A DNA stretch of 64,000 nucleotides from Streptomyces sp. NBC_00249 (GTDB lineage: Bacteria > Actinomycetota > Actinomycetes > Streptomycetales > Streptomycetaceae). How positions within the stretch are numbered: the first letter of the stretch is position 1; each line of letters starts with the position of its first letter. The stretch is from contig NZ_JAPEMV010000001.1 of assembly GCF_026342355.1 (NCBI RefSeq), positions 1,302,001-1,366,000 on the forward strand. Direction: 5' to 3'. The position numbers and the translations under genes were made by a program. Below, piece after piece: positions 43,065 to 52,173 of the stretch. The notes under the pieces are model-generated. The model made no database searches, was not told the DNA's origin, and worked only from the letters and a program-made list of their open reading frames with translations.

Positions 43065-44477
43065 TTACCCCTCGGGGGAAACGGCCGCGCGGCGCTTGCG
43101 GGCGGACATCAGCGCGTAGACGAGGACTCCCGCGAAGAGGAACAGGACTCCCTGGTAGACGGCCGCGTACCCGGAGCCGGCGACCAGCCACATCGAGAAG
43201 GCGAAGGCCAGGCAGGCCAGGGAGGCGTCGCGGACCAGCTGCCCGCGCCGGACCCGCTCGGTCTGGCCGGAGGCCAGGAAGTACAGCTGAGCAGCGGTGG
43301 AGAGCAGGTAGGGGACGGTCGCCGTGAAGGTGGTGACCAGGACCAGGACCTCGAAGACGCCCTCGGAGCCGGCCGTGTAGTTGTACACGGTCAGGCCGGA
43401 GGCCAGGACGACCGTGACGAGGACGCCGGCCACGGGGACCCCGCGCCTCGTCTTCTCGAAGACCTTGGGGAAGAGCCCGTCCTTGGCGGCGGCGTACGGG
43501 GTCTGCGCGCTGAGCAGGGTCCAGCCGTTGAGGGCGCCGACCATCGAGATCACGGCGGCGCAGGCGACGAGCGTGCCGCCCCAGCTCCCGCCGGCCCCTC
43601 CGTTTTCAGAAAACATCGCGTTCACGGCGTCGGTGAAGGGGGCCTGGGAGGAGACCAGCTTCTCGTGGGCCACCAGGCCGAAGACCGACAGGGTGCCGAG
43701 CAGGTACACGGTGGCGGCGCCCACGGTGCCGAGGATCGTGGCCCGGCGGACGTTGCGCGCGGGGTCGCGGACCTCGCCCGCGCTGACGGCGGCCGACTCC
43801 ACGCCGAGGTAGCTGAAGAGCAGGATCGCGGCGGCGGCGGAGACCGCCCCGACCGGGCTCTGGTCGGTGGCCCGGAAGGGGCCGAGGTTCGCCGGGTCGA
43901 AGAAGAAGAGCCCGCCCACGGCCACCAGCAGCAGCGGGGCCAGCTTCAGGACGGTCGCGACCAGCTGGACGGCGCCGACGTAACGCGTCCCGGCCAGGTT
44001 GGCGAGGGCGGGCAGCCACTGGACGGCGAGGGCGGCCAGGCACATCGACCACTTGTGCGCGCCGATCGCCGGGAAGAGCACGCCGAGGTAGCCGACGGCC
44101 GCCACGGCGAGGGCGGCGTTGGAGACCCAGGTGGTGATCCAGTAGCTGTACGCGGCGAGGAAGCCGGCGAAGTCCCCGAAGGCGGCGCGGACGTAGACGT
44201 AGGGGCCGCCGGTCTGCGGGTGGCGTTCGGCGAGCCGGCCGAAGACCAGGGCGAGGGCGATCGCGCCGAGGGTCAGGACGCCGAAGGCCACGAGGCTGAC
44301 GGTGCCGAAGGGGGCGACCGAGGCGGGGAGCAGGAAGATCCCGCCGCCGATGATGTTGCCCATGACGAGGCAGACGGCCACGGGGAGCCCGAAGCGGCGG
44401 GCGTGGGGACCGGAGCCCCGGCCGGCGTCGGGGCCTGCGTCCGTCTCGGTGGGCGGCGGGGCTATGGTGCTGGTCAT
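43065..44477 (-). CDS. APC-family amino acid permease
   Basis: 470 residues with about twelve transmembrane segments. TM1 VCLVMGNIIGGGIFLLP is the substrate/ion-binding signature, and TM6 AAAILLFSYLGVESAAVSAGEVRDP is typical of APC transporters. Closest in pattern to arginine/agmatine- or YjdE-type antiporters. ATG 44477 has GAGG upstream; the N-terminus is a disordered Pro/Gly tail. The stop is TAA. Confidence 0.9.
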   Translation of the reverse strand: MTSTIAPPPTETDAGPDAGRGSGPHARRFGLPVAVCLVMGNIIGGGIFLLPASVAPFGTVSLVAFGVLTLGAIALALVFGRLAERHPQTGGPYVYVRAAFGDFAGFLAAYSYWITTWVSNAALAVAAVGYLGVLFPAIGAHKWSMCLAALAVQWLPALANLAGTRYVGAVQLVATVLKLAPLLLVAVGGLFFFDPANLGPFRATDQSPVGAVSAAAAILLFSYLGVESAAVSAGEVRDPARNVRRATILGTVGAATVYLLGTLSVFGLVAHEKLVSSQAPFTDAVNAMFSENGGAGGSWGGTLVACAAVISMVGALNGWTLLSAQTPYAAAKDGLFPKVFEKTRRGVPVAGVLVTVVLASGLTVYNYTAGSEGVFEVLVLVTTFTATVPYLLSTAAQLYFLASGQTERVRRGQLVRDASLACLAFAFSMWLVAGSGYAAVYQGVLFLFAGVLVYALMSARKRRAAVSPEG

Positions 44478-44552
44478 CGGTGGTGCGCCTCGGTTTGTCT
44501 CACATACTGGGCAGGTCACCACATGGTCGGACACCGTGAACTGCGCACAAAA

Positions 44553-46721
44553 TCACCGGTTTTCGTCCGGTGCGGGCCCCCCTACGGAAGGAAGGGTTCC
44601 GCCGGAGGGGGCCTCCTGCCGGGGATCCTCCGCCGTGAGGCGGGCCGCGGAGGCCGGTGCGGAGCCGGGTGCGGAGGCCGAGGACGGGGTGGGGCCGATC
44701 GGGACCTGGGGGCCGTCGGCCTCCCGCAGCCAGCGGCGCAGCACGCCGTGCACGGCCTCCGCGCCGGCCAGCTCCGAGCCCGGATCCGACAGCTCCGTCG
44801 GCCACATCAGGAACGGGTGCCCCTGCTCCCCGCCCAGCCCGCCGTGCGAGCCGATCTGCTCCTCGAAGGCGTGCACGGCCCCGGTGTCCGGGTCGTACGC
44901 GGAGTTGACCATGACGTCCGCGACGTGCGGGAAGGCATCCGTACGGCGGACCGCGTCCGCCGCGCCCGGGCCGAAGGCGGCGAGGAGCCCCTCGGCCTCG
45001 CCCGGTACGTCGAGCCGCGCCACCACCCCGCCCGGGCCCAGTACCTCCCCGTCCACCAGCAGGAAGCCCACGCCCGGGTGCTCGGCCAGGGTGCGCAGCA
45101 GGGCGGGGTGGGCGCGCTCGATCCACTCCCGCGATGCCCGGCCCGGCAGGCCGGGGAAGGAGACCAGGCCGAGGTTGCCCGAGGCCAGCACCACCGGGTC
45201 GGAGCCGTGTACCGGACGGGCTTCCTCCGCCGTCTCCTCCACGGGCCGGTGCAGTGCGGCCAGGACCGCCGCGCGGGCCTCGGCCCCGCTGTGGGTGCGG
45301 CCGGCCCGGCGGGAGACCGGCAGGCCGCAGCCCGCCCGGACCAGGTCCTTCAGGGTGAGCCCGTAGCGGTGGAGGAAGGTCTCCCCCGGGCTCTGGCCGT
45401 GGTCCGAGAGCAGGACGACCCGGTAGGCGCGGGGCGCGTGCTCGGCGACCCGGGCGATCAGCGCGAGGCTCCGGTCGAGGCGGGCCAGTACCTGGTCGGT
45501 GTCCCGGCCGTGGGGTCCGGAGTGGTGCGCGACCTCGTCGTAGGCGACCAGGTCGGCGTAGACGACGGCGCGGCCGACGAGCATGTCGCCGATCACCGCC
45601 GAGACGACCACGTCCCGTTCGACGACCGTCGCGAAGGCCCTGATCAGCGGGTACAGCCCGCCCCGGGAGACCCGGGGGGACGCCTTGCGCAGCCGGGAGC
45701 GCAGCGACTGGCCGAGCTCGCGCGCCACCTCGGCGACGAAGGACAGGGCGGTGCGGACGGCGTTGGCCGGGTCGGAGAAGTACGCGAAGTAGCCCGCGCG
45801 GGAGCGGTTGGCGCGGCCCCTGCGGGCGGAGACCGACAGGACCAGGGCCAGCTGGTCGGCGCCGCCGCTGAACAGGTTGCCCCGGCTGGCCCCGTCGAGG
45901 GTGAGCAGCCCGCCGTCGCCGGTACGGGTGACGGCGCGGCGCTGGAGTTCGGCGGCGCTGGTGGGCCGGTTGCAGACCATCACCTCGCCGGTGTCCTTCT
46001 CGTACCAGCGGAAGGCCGGCACGTCGAAGTTGGAGCCGTGCAGGATGCCGAGCTGGCTGGCGCCGGTCTGGCTGGACCAGTCCGTGCGCCAGGGCATGAC
46101 GCGGTGGGTGCCCTCCAGCCAGAGCGCCACCGTCGGCATGAGCCCGTCGGCCGCCGCGTGGCGCAGCGCCTCGTAGCCGACCCCGTCGAGCTGGAGGAGG
46201 ACCAGGGCGGGGGCCGCCTCGTCGGCTCCGGGGGCGCCCGCGCGGCGCTGGCGGCGCCGGCGGCGGTCGGCGAGCCGGTACAGGCGGCGCCGGTAGGCCT
46301 CGTCGTCGCGGACCGCGAGGGCGGTGGAGGTGGCCGAGGCGACGGCGGACATCACCGCGGCGACGACCACCGCCGTCTCGGGGGCGGCGGCGCCGCGCCC
46401 GTCGGGGAGCAGGCTGAGGGCTATGAGGAGCAGCGAGCCGTTGAGGAAGAACACGAGCAGGCCGAGCACCAGGGCGGGCACCAGCAGCAGGGCCCGGACG
46501 AGCACGGGCCACACCAGCGCGCTCAGCAGGCCGAAGGCCCCGGCGCCCATGGCCGCGGTCAGTCCGATCCGGGTGAGGCTGTCACCGTCGGCGGACTGGA
46601 GGCGGAAGTCCGGCAGGATCCCGGCCAGCGCGAGCATGGTGAGGGTGGACACCGCCCACACGAGGGTGACCCGTACCAGTGCGCTGCCCGCGGCCCGCCA
46701 CCGCAACCGGCCTCGCCACAC
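44553..46721 (-). CDS. Membrane protein: holin-like four-helix domain fused to alkaline-phosphatase-superfamily domain
   Basis: 722 residues. Residues ~10-140 have four transmembrane helices like the actinobacterial 'phage holin superfamily IV' domain. After a basic linker (RRRRRQRRAG) comes a large phosphatase/phosphodiesterase-like domain: LLQLDGVGYEALRHAAADG (metal site), WSSQTGASQLGILHG (nucleophile Thr/Ser region), VVLLSDHGQSPGETF (DHG metal site) and EEQIGSHGGLGGEQGHP (SHGG). It probably acts on phospho- or sulfo-esters at the membrane. GTG 46721. The holin name is misleading: no phage genes are near. Confidence 0.85.
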   Translation of the reverse strand: MWRGRLRWRAAGSALVRVTLVWAVSTLTMLALAGILPDFRLQSADGDSLTRIGLTAAMGAGAFGLLSALVWPVLVRALLLVPALVLGLLVFFLNGSLLLIALSLLPDGRGAAAPETAVVVAAVMSAVASATSTALAVRDDEAYRRRLYRLADRRRRRQRRAGAPGADEAAPALVLLQLDGVGYEALRHAAADGLMPTVALWLEGTHRVMPWRTDWSSQTGASQLGILHGSNFDVPAFRWYEKDTGEVMVCNRPTSAAELQRRAVTRTGDGGLLTLDGASRGNLFSGGADQLALVLSVSARRGRANRSRAGYFAYFSDPANAVRTALSFVAEVARELGQSLRSRLRKASPRVSRGGLYPLIRAFATVVERDVVVSAVIGDMLVGRAVVYADLVAYDEVAHHSGPHGRDTDQVLARLDRSLALIARVAEHAPRAYRVVLLSDHGQSPGETFLHRYGLTLKDLVRAGCGLPVSRRAGRTHSGAEARAAVLAALHRPVEETAEEARPVHGSDPVVLASGNLGLVSFPGLPGRASREWIERAHPALLRTLAEHPGVGFLLVDGEVLGPGGVVARLDVPGEAEGLLAAFGPGAADAVRRTDAFPHVADVMVNSAYDPDTGAVHAFEEQIGSHGGLGGEQGHPFLMWPTELSDPGSELAGAEAVHGVLRRWLREADGPQVPIGPTPSSASAPGSAPASAARLTAEDPRQEAPSGGTLPSVGGPAPDENR

Positions 46722-46834
46722 GCCGCACCCGCCTCCCTCCCGGTCCTCCCCGGCCAGCGTCGCACAGGGCGGCGGGCGCGGCCGGTCGAAACGGGTGGCG
46801 CACGGAGGTACGGGACGTGCCGGTCAGGTGCCCG

Positions 46835-47239
46835 TCAGGTGCCGTCGTAGCCGGCGGTGGGCATGGACAGCCGGCGGTGCACCTCGGCCTTCATGGCGGA
46901 GGTGTAGCGCGGTTCGTCGAGCCCGGCGGTCTCCAGCCGTACGCCGCGCCGCTCGCACTCGGCGGTGAACTCCTCGACGGAGCGCAGCGCGCGGGCCAGG
47001 ACCCGCCGGTTCGGGGCGACGAACAGGTCGACCTGGCCCGCGTCGACGTCGCACCAGAGTCCGCAGTGGTCGGCGCGCAGCCCGTAGAAGAGCAGCTGGC
47101 GGGTGACCACGTAGCCGTGGCCGGCGGCCCAGCGCGCGCACATGGCGTGCTGGCTCCGGTTGTCCACCGCGAAGGGATCGGCGTCGAGTTCCTCTAGCGG
47201 GACCAGGCTGGCGATCGCGGCCACCCGCAGCTCATCCAT
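46835..47239 (-). CDS. Hypothetical protein resembling a degenerate serine-recombinase N-terminal domain
   Basis: 134 residues. The middle (QHAMCARWAAGHGYVVTRQL, VDAGQVDLFVAPNRRVLARA, SVEEFTAECERRGVRLETA) follows the order of the resolvase fold: helix after the QxxxxxxxA part, D-G-xVD strand, R/LAR helix, ERGVRL strand. The usual RVST-Q catalytic-serine motif is not intact. ATG 47239. If correct, it is a domesticated, inactive recombinase fold. Otherwise unknown. Confidence 0.6.
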   Translation of the reverse strand: MDELRVAAIASLVPLEELDADPFAVDNRSQHAMCARWAAGHGYVVTRQLLFYGLRADHCGLWCDVDAGQVDLFVAPNRRVLARALRSVEEFTAECERRGVRLETAGLDEPRYTSAMKAEVHRRLSMPTAGYDGT

Positions 47240-47399
47240 GGCGCCCGACCCTACTCCGATCCGGGCCCGGAAAGGAGGGGGCCGTCGGGTTCCGGCCGGA
47301 GCTGTTGCGGCGGGCGGTCGGGGGGCGGGGTTCCGGTTACGGGCGTATCGCCGGGGCAAGGCCTAGGCTCGGGAGGCAGTCGAGGGAGGGGGTGCCGGG

Positions 47400-48176
47400 G
47401 TGTCGGTGGAGATCACCTGGTGGGGGCATGCCACGTGCACGGTGCGGGATTCGGGGGTGCGGGTGCTGACCGATCCGCTGTTCGCCCGGCGGTTCGCGCA
47501 CCTGCGGCGGCGGCGCGGGGCGGTGCCGCCTCCTGAGGCGGCCGAGGCGGACGTGGTGCTGGTCTCGCACCTGCACGCCGATCATCTGCACCTGCCGTCG
47601 CTGGCGCGCCTGGCGCGGGGCACGCGGCTCGTGGTGCCGCGCGGGGCCCGCCGGGCGGTGCCGGGGCTGGCGCGGCTCGCGGGGGTGCTGGGGCTGGTGG
47701 TGTCGGAGGTGGTGGCGGGCGAGGAGGTCGGCGTACGGGACGGCGTACGGGTCCGGGCGGTCAGCGCGCGGCACGACGGGCGGCGGCTGCCGTTCGGGCC
47801 TCAGCAGGCGCCCGCGCTCGGGTACGTGGTCGAGGGCGCGGCGCGGACGTACTTCGCGGGGGACACCGGGCTGTTCGAGACGATGGCCGAGGAGGTCGGG
47901 CCGGTGGACGTGGCGCTGCTGCCCGTCGGCGGCTGGGGGCCGTACCTGGGGCCGGGGCACCTGGACGCGGAGCGGGCGGCGCGGGCCCTGGTGCGGCTGG
48001 CGCCGGCGGCGGCGGTGCCGGTGCACTACGGGACGTACTGGCCGATCGGGATGGACGCGGTGCGGCCGCACGAGTTCCACGCGCCGGGCGAGGAGTTCGC
48101 CCGGTGCGCGCTGCGGCTGGCGCCGAAGGTCACGGTACGGGTGCCCGCGCACGGGGAACGGGTGCGGCTTCCGTGA
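47400..48176 (+). CDS. MBL-fold metal-dependent hydrolase (UlaG-like)
   Basis: 258 residues. WGHATCTVRDSG, TDPLF, SHLHADHLHLP (HxHxDH), FAGDTGLF and HYGTYWP supply the metallo-beta-lactamase-fold metal ligands of the L-ascorbate-6-phosphate lactonase-like branch. GTG 47400 follows GGAGGGGG. Its stop overlaps the DedA-family gene start, so the two are coupled. The substrate is unknown. Confidence 0.9.
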   Translation: MSVEITWWGHATCTVRDSGVRVLTDPLFARRFAHLRRRRGAVPPPEAAEADVVLVSHLHADHLHLPSLARLARGTRLVVPRGARRAVPGLARLAGVLGLVVSEVVAGEEVGVRDGVRVRAVSARHDGRRLPFGPQQAPALGYVVEGAARTYFAGDTGLFETMAEEVGPVDVALLPVGGWGPYLGPGHLDAERAARALVRLAPAAAVPVHYGTYWPIGMDAVRPHEFHAPGEEFARCALRLAPKVTVRVPAHGERVRLP

Positions 48177-48817
48177 CCGTGTGGCGGGAGGCGGCCGAGG
48201 TCGTCGGCGGGGTGCCCGGGGAGAGCACCCAGCAGGCGGTCGGCTACCCGGCGCTGTTCGTGCTGGTGGCCCTGGGCGCGCTGGTTCCGGTGATCCCGAC
48301 GGGGGCGCTGGTGAGTACGGCGGCCGTGGTGGCGTTCCACCACCAGTCGCTGCCGTTCGGGCTGTTGCTGGTGTTCGGGGTGTCGGCGCTGGCGGCGTTC
48401 ACCGGTGACATCGCCCTGTACTGGCTCGGCCTGCGCGGGGTCCGCTCGCGGGGCGGCTCACGGCGGCTGGAGTCCCTGCGGGCGCGGGCCACACCGGAGC
48501 GGCTGGAACGGGCCCGGGCGAAGCTGGACGAGCACGGGGTGCTGGTGCTGGTGCTGTCGCGGCTGGTCCCGGCCGGGCGGATCCCGGTGATGCTGGCCTG
48601 TCTGCTGGGCGGGGTGCCGCTGCGGAGGTTCGCGCGGGGTGACGCCCCGGCGTGCCTGGCGTGGGCGGCGACGTACTGCCTGATCGGGATCCTGGGCGGC
48701 TCGCTGTTCTCGGAGCCGTGGAAGGGCGTGGTCCTGGCGGTGGGCCTGACGCTGCTGATCAGCGTGGCGCCCGCGGTGTGGCGCCGGCTGCGGCCGGGGC
48801 GGTCGCAGCCGGAGTGA
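48173..48817 (+). CDS. DedA/SNARE-associated family membrane protein
   Basis: 214 residues. DedA features: LGALVPVIPTGALV, FTGDIALYWLGLRGVR, and the arginine-containing LSRLVPAGRIPVMLACLLGG. Four to five membrane segments. DedA proteins help recycle lipid carriers and maintain membrane homeostasis. GTG 48173 overlaps the MBL stop (GTGA), so both are probably made together. Confidence 0.88.
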   Translation: MTVWREAAEVVGGVPGESTQQAVGYPALFVLVALGALVPVIPTGALVSTAAVVAFHHQSLPFGLLLVFGVSALAAFTGDIALYWLGLRGVRSRGGSRRLESLRARATPERLERARAKLDEHGVLVLVLSRLVPAGRIPVMLACLLGGVPLRRFARGDAPACLAWAATYCLIGILGGSLFSEPWKGVVLAVGLTLLISVAPAVWRRLRPGRSQPE

Positions 48818-48893
48818 CGCGCCTGCGCGGCAGGGCGGCGGCCCGTTCCCGTCGGCCGCCCCCGCCGCCCGGACCCGGTGCGGTGCGTGCGGA

Positions 48894-50321
48894 TCAGGCG
48901 GCCGGGCCCGGCTCGCGCGCGAGGTCCGGGATCCGGTCCGCCCAGGGGCGTACGGATTCCAGTTGCGCGGCGACCTGGAGGACGGCCGCCTCCTCGTGCT
49001 CCGGGCCCACCAGCTGGACGGACAGGGGCAGTCCGTCCGCCGCGAAGCCCGCGGGGACGGAGGCCGCCGGGTTGCCGGTGACGTTCCACAGGGCGGTGTA
49101 GGCGATCATCGGGCGGGACCTCAGCATCGCCCCGGCCATGCCCAGGCCGTCCAGGGCCCCGACGCGCCGGGGCCGTTCGGCGAGGGTCGGGGTGAGCAGC
49201 AGGTCGACGGCCGCGAACACCCGGTTGGCCCGTACGGCCATCCGCTCCCCCGCCCGGACCGCCCACTCCGCGGCGGCCCCGGGGGCGAGCCGGGCGGTGC
49301 GTACGGTCTGCCGGGTGCGGCGCTCCAGCAGGTCCGGCCGCTGGACGGCCTCGGCCTCGGCGCGCACGCCGCCGTAGAACTGCGGCACGAAGGCGGCCGT
49401 CGTGTCGGGGTAGCGGGGGTCGATCTCCCGTACGTCATGGCCCAGTTCGCGCAGAGCCCGCACCGTCTCGTGCAGGGCCGCCACGTGTTCGGGGCAGGGC
49501 CGTACGCCGGGCACCGCGGGTTTGGCGGACCAGCCGATCCGCAGCCTGCCGGGCTCCGTGGACGCTGCCCGGACGAAGCTCGTCGCGGGGGGCCGCGCCG
49601 TCCAGCGGTCCCCGGCGGCGGGGCCGCTGAGGACGTCGTAGAGCAGGGCGCTGTCCAGTACGCCACGGGTGAGCGGTCCCACGGTGCCGAGGGCGTGCCA
49701 GAGGTGGGGCTGCGGGGCCGTGGAGACGCGGCCGCGCTGCGGCTTGAGGCCGAAGAGGCCGCAGCAGGCGGCGGGTATGCGGATCGAGCCGCCGCCGTCG
49801 CCGCCGAGCGCGGCACCGACCAGGCCGGCGGCGACGGCGGCCGCGCTGCCGCCGCTGGACCCGCCGGGGGTGCGCTCGGTGTCCCAGGGGTTGCGGGTGT
49901 ACCCGTACGCGGCGGACTCCGTGAACGGCCACTGGCCGAACTCCGGCATCGTCGTCTTCCCCACGACCACCGCCCCGGCCGCCCGCAGCCGCCGGACCGC
50001 CTCGGAGTCGTGCGGGGCCGGGGTGTGGTTGGCGGAGCCGCCGAAGGTGGTGACCTCCCCGGCGACGTCGAGCTCGTCCTTGACCGCGACGGGCACCCCG
50101 AGCAGCGGCCGGTCGTCCCCGGCCGCGCGGGCCGCGTCGCGGGCGTCGGCCTCCGCGAGCGCCCGCTCGCCGAGCACCACCCGGAAGGCGCCCAGCCGCC
50201 GGTCGAGGCGCTCGATCCGCCGCAGGGAGGCCTCCGTCAGCTGCCGGGCGGACACCTTGCCGGCGCGCACCAGTTCGGCCTGCCGGGCGACCCCCAGGAA
50301 CAGCAGCTCACTGTCGTCCAC
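48894..50321 (-). CDS. Amidase signature family enzyme
   Basis: 475 residues. The Ser-cisSer-Lys triad is visible: VPVAVKDELDV (Lys), GGSSGGSAAAVAAG (first Ser) and GGDGGGSIRIPAACCGLFGLKP (nucleophile Ser). It hydrolyses amides; it is not in an operon with gatCB, so it is not evidently part of the Glu-tRNA amidotransferase. GTG 50321 follows GGAAAGG. Confidence 0.9.
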   Translation of the reverse strand: MDDSELLFLGVARQAELVRAGKVSARQLTEASLRRIERLDRRLGAFRVVLGERALAEADARDAARAAGDDRPLLGVPVAVKDELDVAGEVTTFGGSANHTPAPHDSEAVRRLRAAGAVVVGKTTMPEFGQWPFTESAAYGYTRNPWDTERTPGGSSGGSAAAVAAGLVGAALGGDGGGSIRIPAACCGLFGLKPQRGRVSTAPQPHLWHALGTVGPLTRGVLDSALLYDVLSGPAAGDRWTARPPATSFVRAASTEPGRLRIGWSAKPAVPGVRPCPEHVAALHETVRALRELGHDVREIDPRYPDTTAAFVPQFYGGVRAEAEAVQRPDLLERRTRQTVRTARLAPGAAAEWAVRAGERMAVRANRVFAAVDLLLTPTLAERPRRVGALDGLGMAGAMLRSRPMIAYTALWNVTGNPAASVPAGFAADGLPLSVQLVGPEHEEAAVLQVAAQLESVRPWADRIPDLAREPGPAA

Positions 50322-50401
50322 GTACGCGCCTTTCCCTACGGGTGTGTTGCCGGGAACAGGCACCGTACGCCAGGCGGGCCCGGACGGGACAGGGGGGATC
50401 C

Positions 50402-50890
50402 TCAGGTGTAGGCGGCGGTGTCGCGCACCGTGCCGAAGCGGGGGAAGACCTTGTCCACGGCGAAGGCGTGTTCGTCGGCGGTGAAGCCGGACATGGCGTC
50501 GGCGACGAACTCGACCTTGTAGTTGTAGTCGGTCGCCGTGCGGGCGGTGGACTCCACGCCCATCGTGGTGAGCAGTCCCGCGAGGACGAGGGTGTCGACG
50601 CCGAGCTTGCCCAACTGCTCGTGCAGGTCGGTGTCGTGGAAGGCGCTGATGGCGCGCTTGACGACCACGACGTCGCCGGGGCCGGCCAGTCCGTCGGCGA
50701 AGTCGCTGCCGGGGGGCTGTTCGGCGACGTTCGGCCGCTCCACCCGGACCAGCACCACCGGGCGGCCGTCGGCCCTGAACGCCTCGGCCAGCCGGCGGCA
50801 GCGCTGAAGGACCTCCTCACCGGAGTGCGGGGCCACGGGCAGGGCGAGGATGCGGGGCATCAGGTCGATGAGGATCAGTGCGGAGGTCAC
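50402..50890 (-). CDS. Isochorismatase-family hydrolase lacking the catalytic Cys
   Basis: 162 residues. Asp9 (LILIDLMP) and Lys78 (VVVVKRAISAF) of the family triad are present. The usual ICVE cysteine is replaced: LLTTMGVESTAR has Gly111 there. True isochorismatases such as EntB also lack this Cys, whereas nicotinamidases and N-carbamoylases need it. GTG 50890 is chosen by homology of the start. It has a weak ribosome site. Confidence 0.82.
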   Translation of the reverse strand: MTSALILIDLMPRILALPVAPHSGEEVLQRCRRLAEAFRADGRPVVLVRVERPNVAEQPPGSDFADGLAGPGDVVVVKRAISAFHDTDLHEQLGKLGVDTLVLAGLLTTMGVESTARTATDYNYKVEFVADAMSGFTADEHAFAVDKVFPRFGTVRDTAAYT

Positions 50891-51013
50891 GGGGAAGATC
50901 GTAGCCAGCGCGGGGCCGGGTCCGGCCCCAACTCCCTCGGCCCGGCCATGGATCCGGCCGGTTCCCGACGTCTGGTGCCGTGCCGGGCGCCGTGACACGG
51001 TGAACCTTTCCCG

Positions 51014-52153
51014 TCACCGCACCAGCGTGCGGGAGGCTCCGACGGGCAGGTCCCACAGGTGCTCACGGGGCAGGCCCGCGCGGGACCAGGCGGCGCGGGT
51101 CCGGTGCAGGGGTTCCATGACCGGTTCCGCCGAGAGGACGAAGGCGGCCCAGTGCATGGGGGCCATCCGGCGGGCGCCGAGGTCCAGGCAGGCCTGGACG
51201 GCCTCTTCGGGGTCGGCGTGCACCTCGCGCAGCCACCAGCGCGGGGCGTAGGCGCCGACTGGCAGGAGCGCGAGGTCGATGCCGGGGTGGCGGGCGCCGA
51301 TCTCGCCGAACCAGTGCCCGTAGCCGCTGTCGCCCGCGAAGTGGACCTTGCGGCCGGACGCCGTGTCGGTGAGCACCCAGCCGCCCCACAGGGTGCGGCA
51401 GCTGTCCAGCAGGGAGCGTCGGGACCAGTGGTGCGCCGGGACGAACTCGAAGCGTAGGCCTCCCAGTTCGGCGGACTCCCACCAGTCGAGCTCGGTGACC
51501 CGGGTGAAGCCGCGGCGCCGGCACCAGCGGGCGAGCCCGGCGGGGACGAAGAGGGCGGTGTGGCGGGGCAGCCGCTTGAGGGTGGGGGCGTCGAGGTGGT
51601 CGTAGTGGTTGTGGCTGATCACCACCGCGTCCACGGGCGGCAGGTCCTCCCACCGGACGCCGACGGGGGTCATCCGGGCCGGGGTACCGAGGACCCTGCG
51701 GGACCAGACGGGATCGGTGAGCACCGTCAGGCCGCCGGTCCGCAGCACCCAACTGGCGTGCCCGGCCCAGGTGACGGACACCGCGCCGGGGCCTGCGGCG
51801 GGCAGCGGGGCGGGCGCGTACGGCAGGTCCGGGATGCCGCGCAGGCCTTCCGGGCCGGGCCGGAAGGCCCCCTCCCGGGCCAGCCGCGCGAAGGCCCGCA
51901 GACCGGGCAGCGGGGCGGTGAGCCGGTCCGCGAACGAGCGCGGCCAGACCCGGCGCTCCCCGATCGGCCGCGGCGCGGGGGCCGGCGGGGCCGGGACAGC
52001 CCCCGGAGCGGGCGCGGGTGCCGGAGCGGGCGCCGAGGCCGGCGGGGCGGGCGCGGGGGCGGTGAGCGGCGTGGGGGCGGTGGCGGGTGTGCGGGGGGAG
52101 GTGGTGGGCCGGCGCGCGGGGGCGGTCGCGGGGGCGTCGGACTGGTCCCTCAT
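51014..52153 (-). CDS. MBL-fold hydrolase (NAPE-PLD/UlaG-like) with Pro/Ala-rich N-terminus
   Basis: 379 residues. Residues ~1-65 are low-complexity Pro/Ala. The fold follows: VTWAGHASWVLRTGGLTVLTDP, SHNHYDHLDAPTLKRL, EFVPAHHWSRR, HFAGDSGYG and APMHWAAF, matching the N-acyl-phosphatidylethanolamine phospholipase D-like branch. ATG 52153 has GGAG eight bases upstream. It lies 20 bases after the aminotransferase-like gene, so the two form an operon. Confidence 0.9.
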   Translation of the reverse strand: MRDQSDAPATAPARRPTTSPRTPATAPTPLTAPAPAPPASAPAPAPAPAPGAVPAPPAPAPRPIGERRVWPRSFADRLTAPLPGLRAFARLAREGAFRPGPEGLRGIPDLPYAPAPLPAAGPGAVSVTWAGHASWVLRTGGLTVLTDPVWSRRVLGTPARMTPVGVRWEDLPPVDAVVISHNHYDHLDAPTLKRLPRHTALFVPAGLARWCRRRGFTRVTELDWWESAELGGLRFEFVPAHHWSRRSLLDSCRTLWGGWVLTDTASGRKVHFAGDSGYGHWFGEIGARHPGIDLALLPVGAYAPRWWLREVHADPEEAVQACLDLGARRMAPMHWAAFVLSAEPVMEPLHRTRAAWSRAGLPREHLWDLPVGASRTLVR

Positions 52154-52173
52154 CAAGAACTCTCCGTTCAGCG

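Noticed and set aside
44553..46721. Prophage remnant because of the holin-like domain
   Set aside because: No integrase, terminase, capsid or lysis genes nearby. The domain is common in actinobacterial chromosomes.
43665..46850. Open frame of more than 1000 codons on the plus strand across the permease and phosphatase genes
   Set aside because: Gly/Glu/Val/Gln-rich low-complexity translation antisense to two clear membrane proteins.
47400..48176. Beta-lactamase or quorum-quenching lactonase
   Set aside because: The motifs fit the broad UlaG-like MBL branch; nothing specifies antibiotic or lactone substrates.
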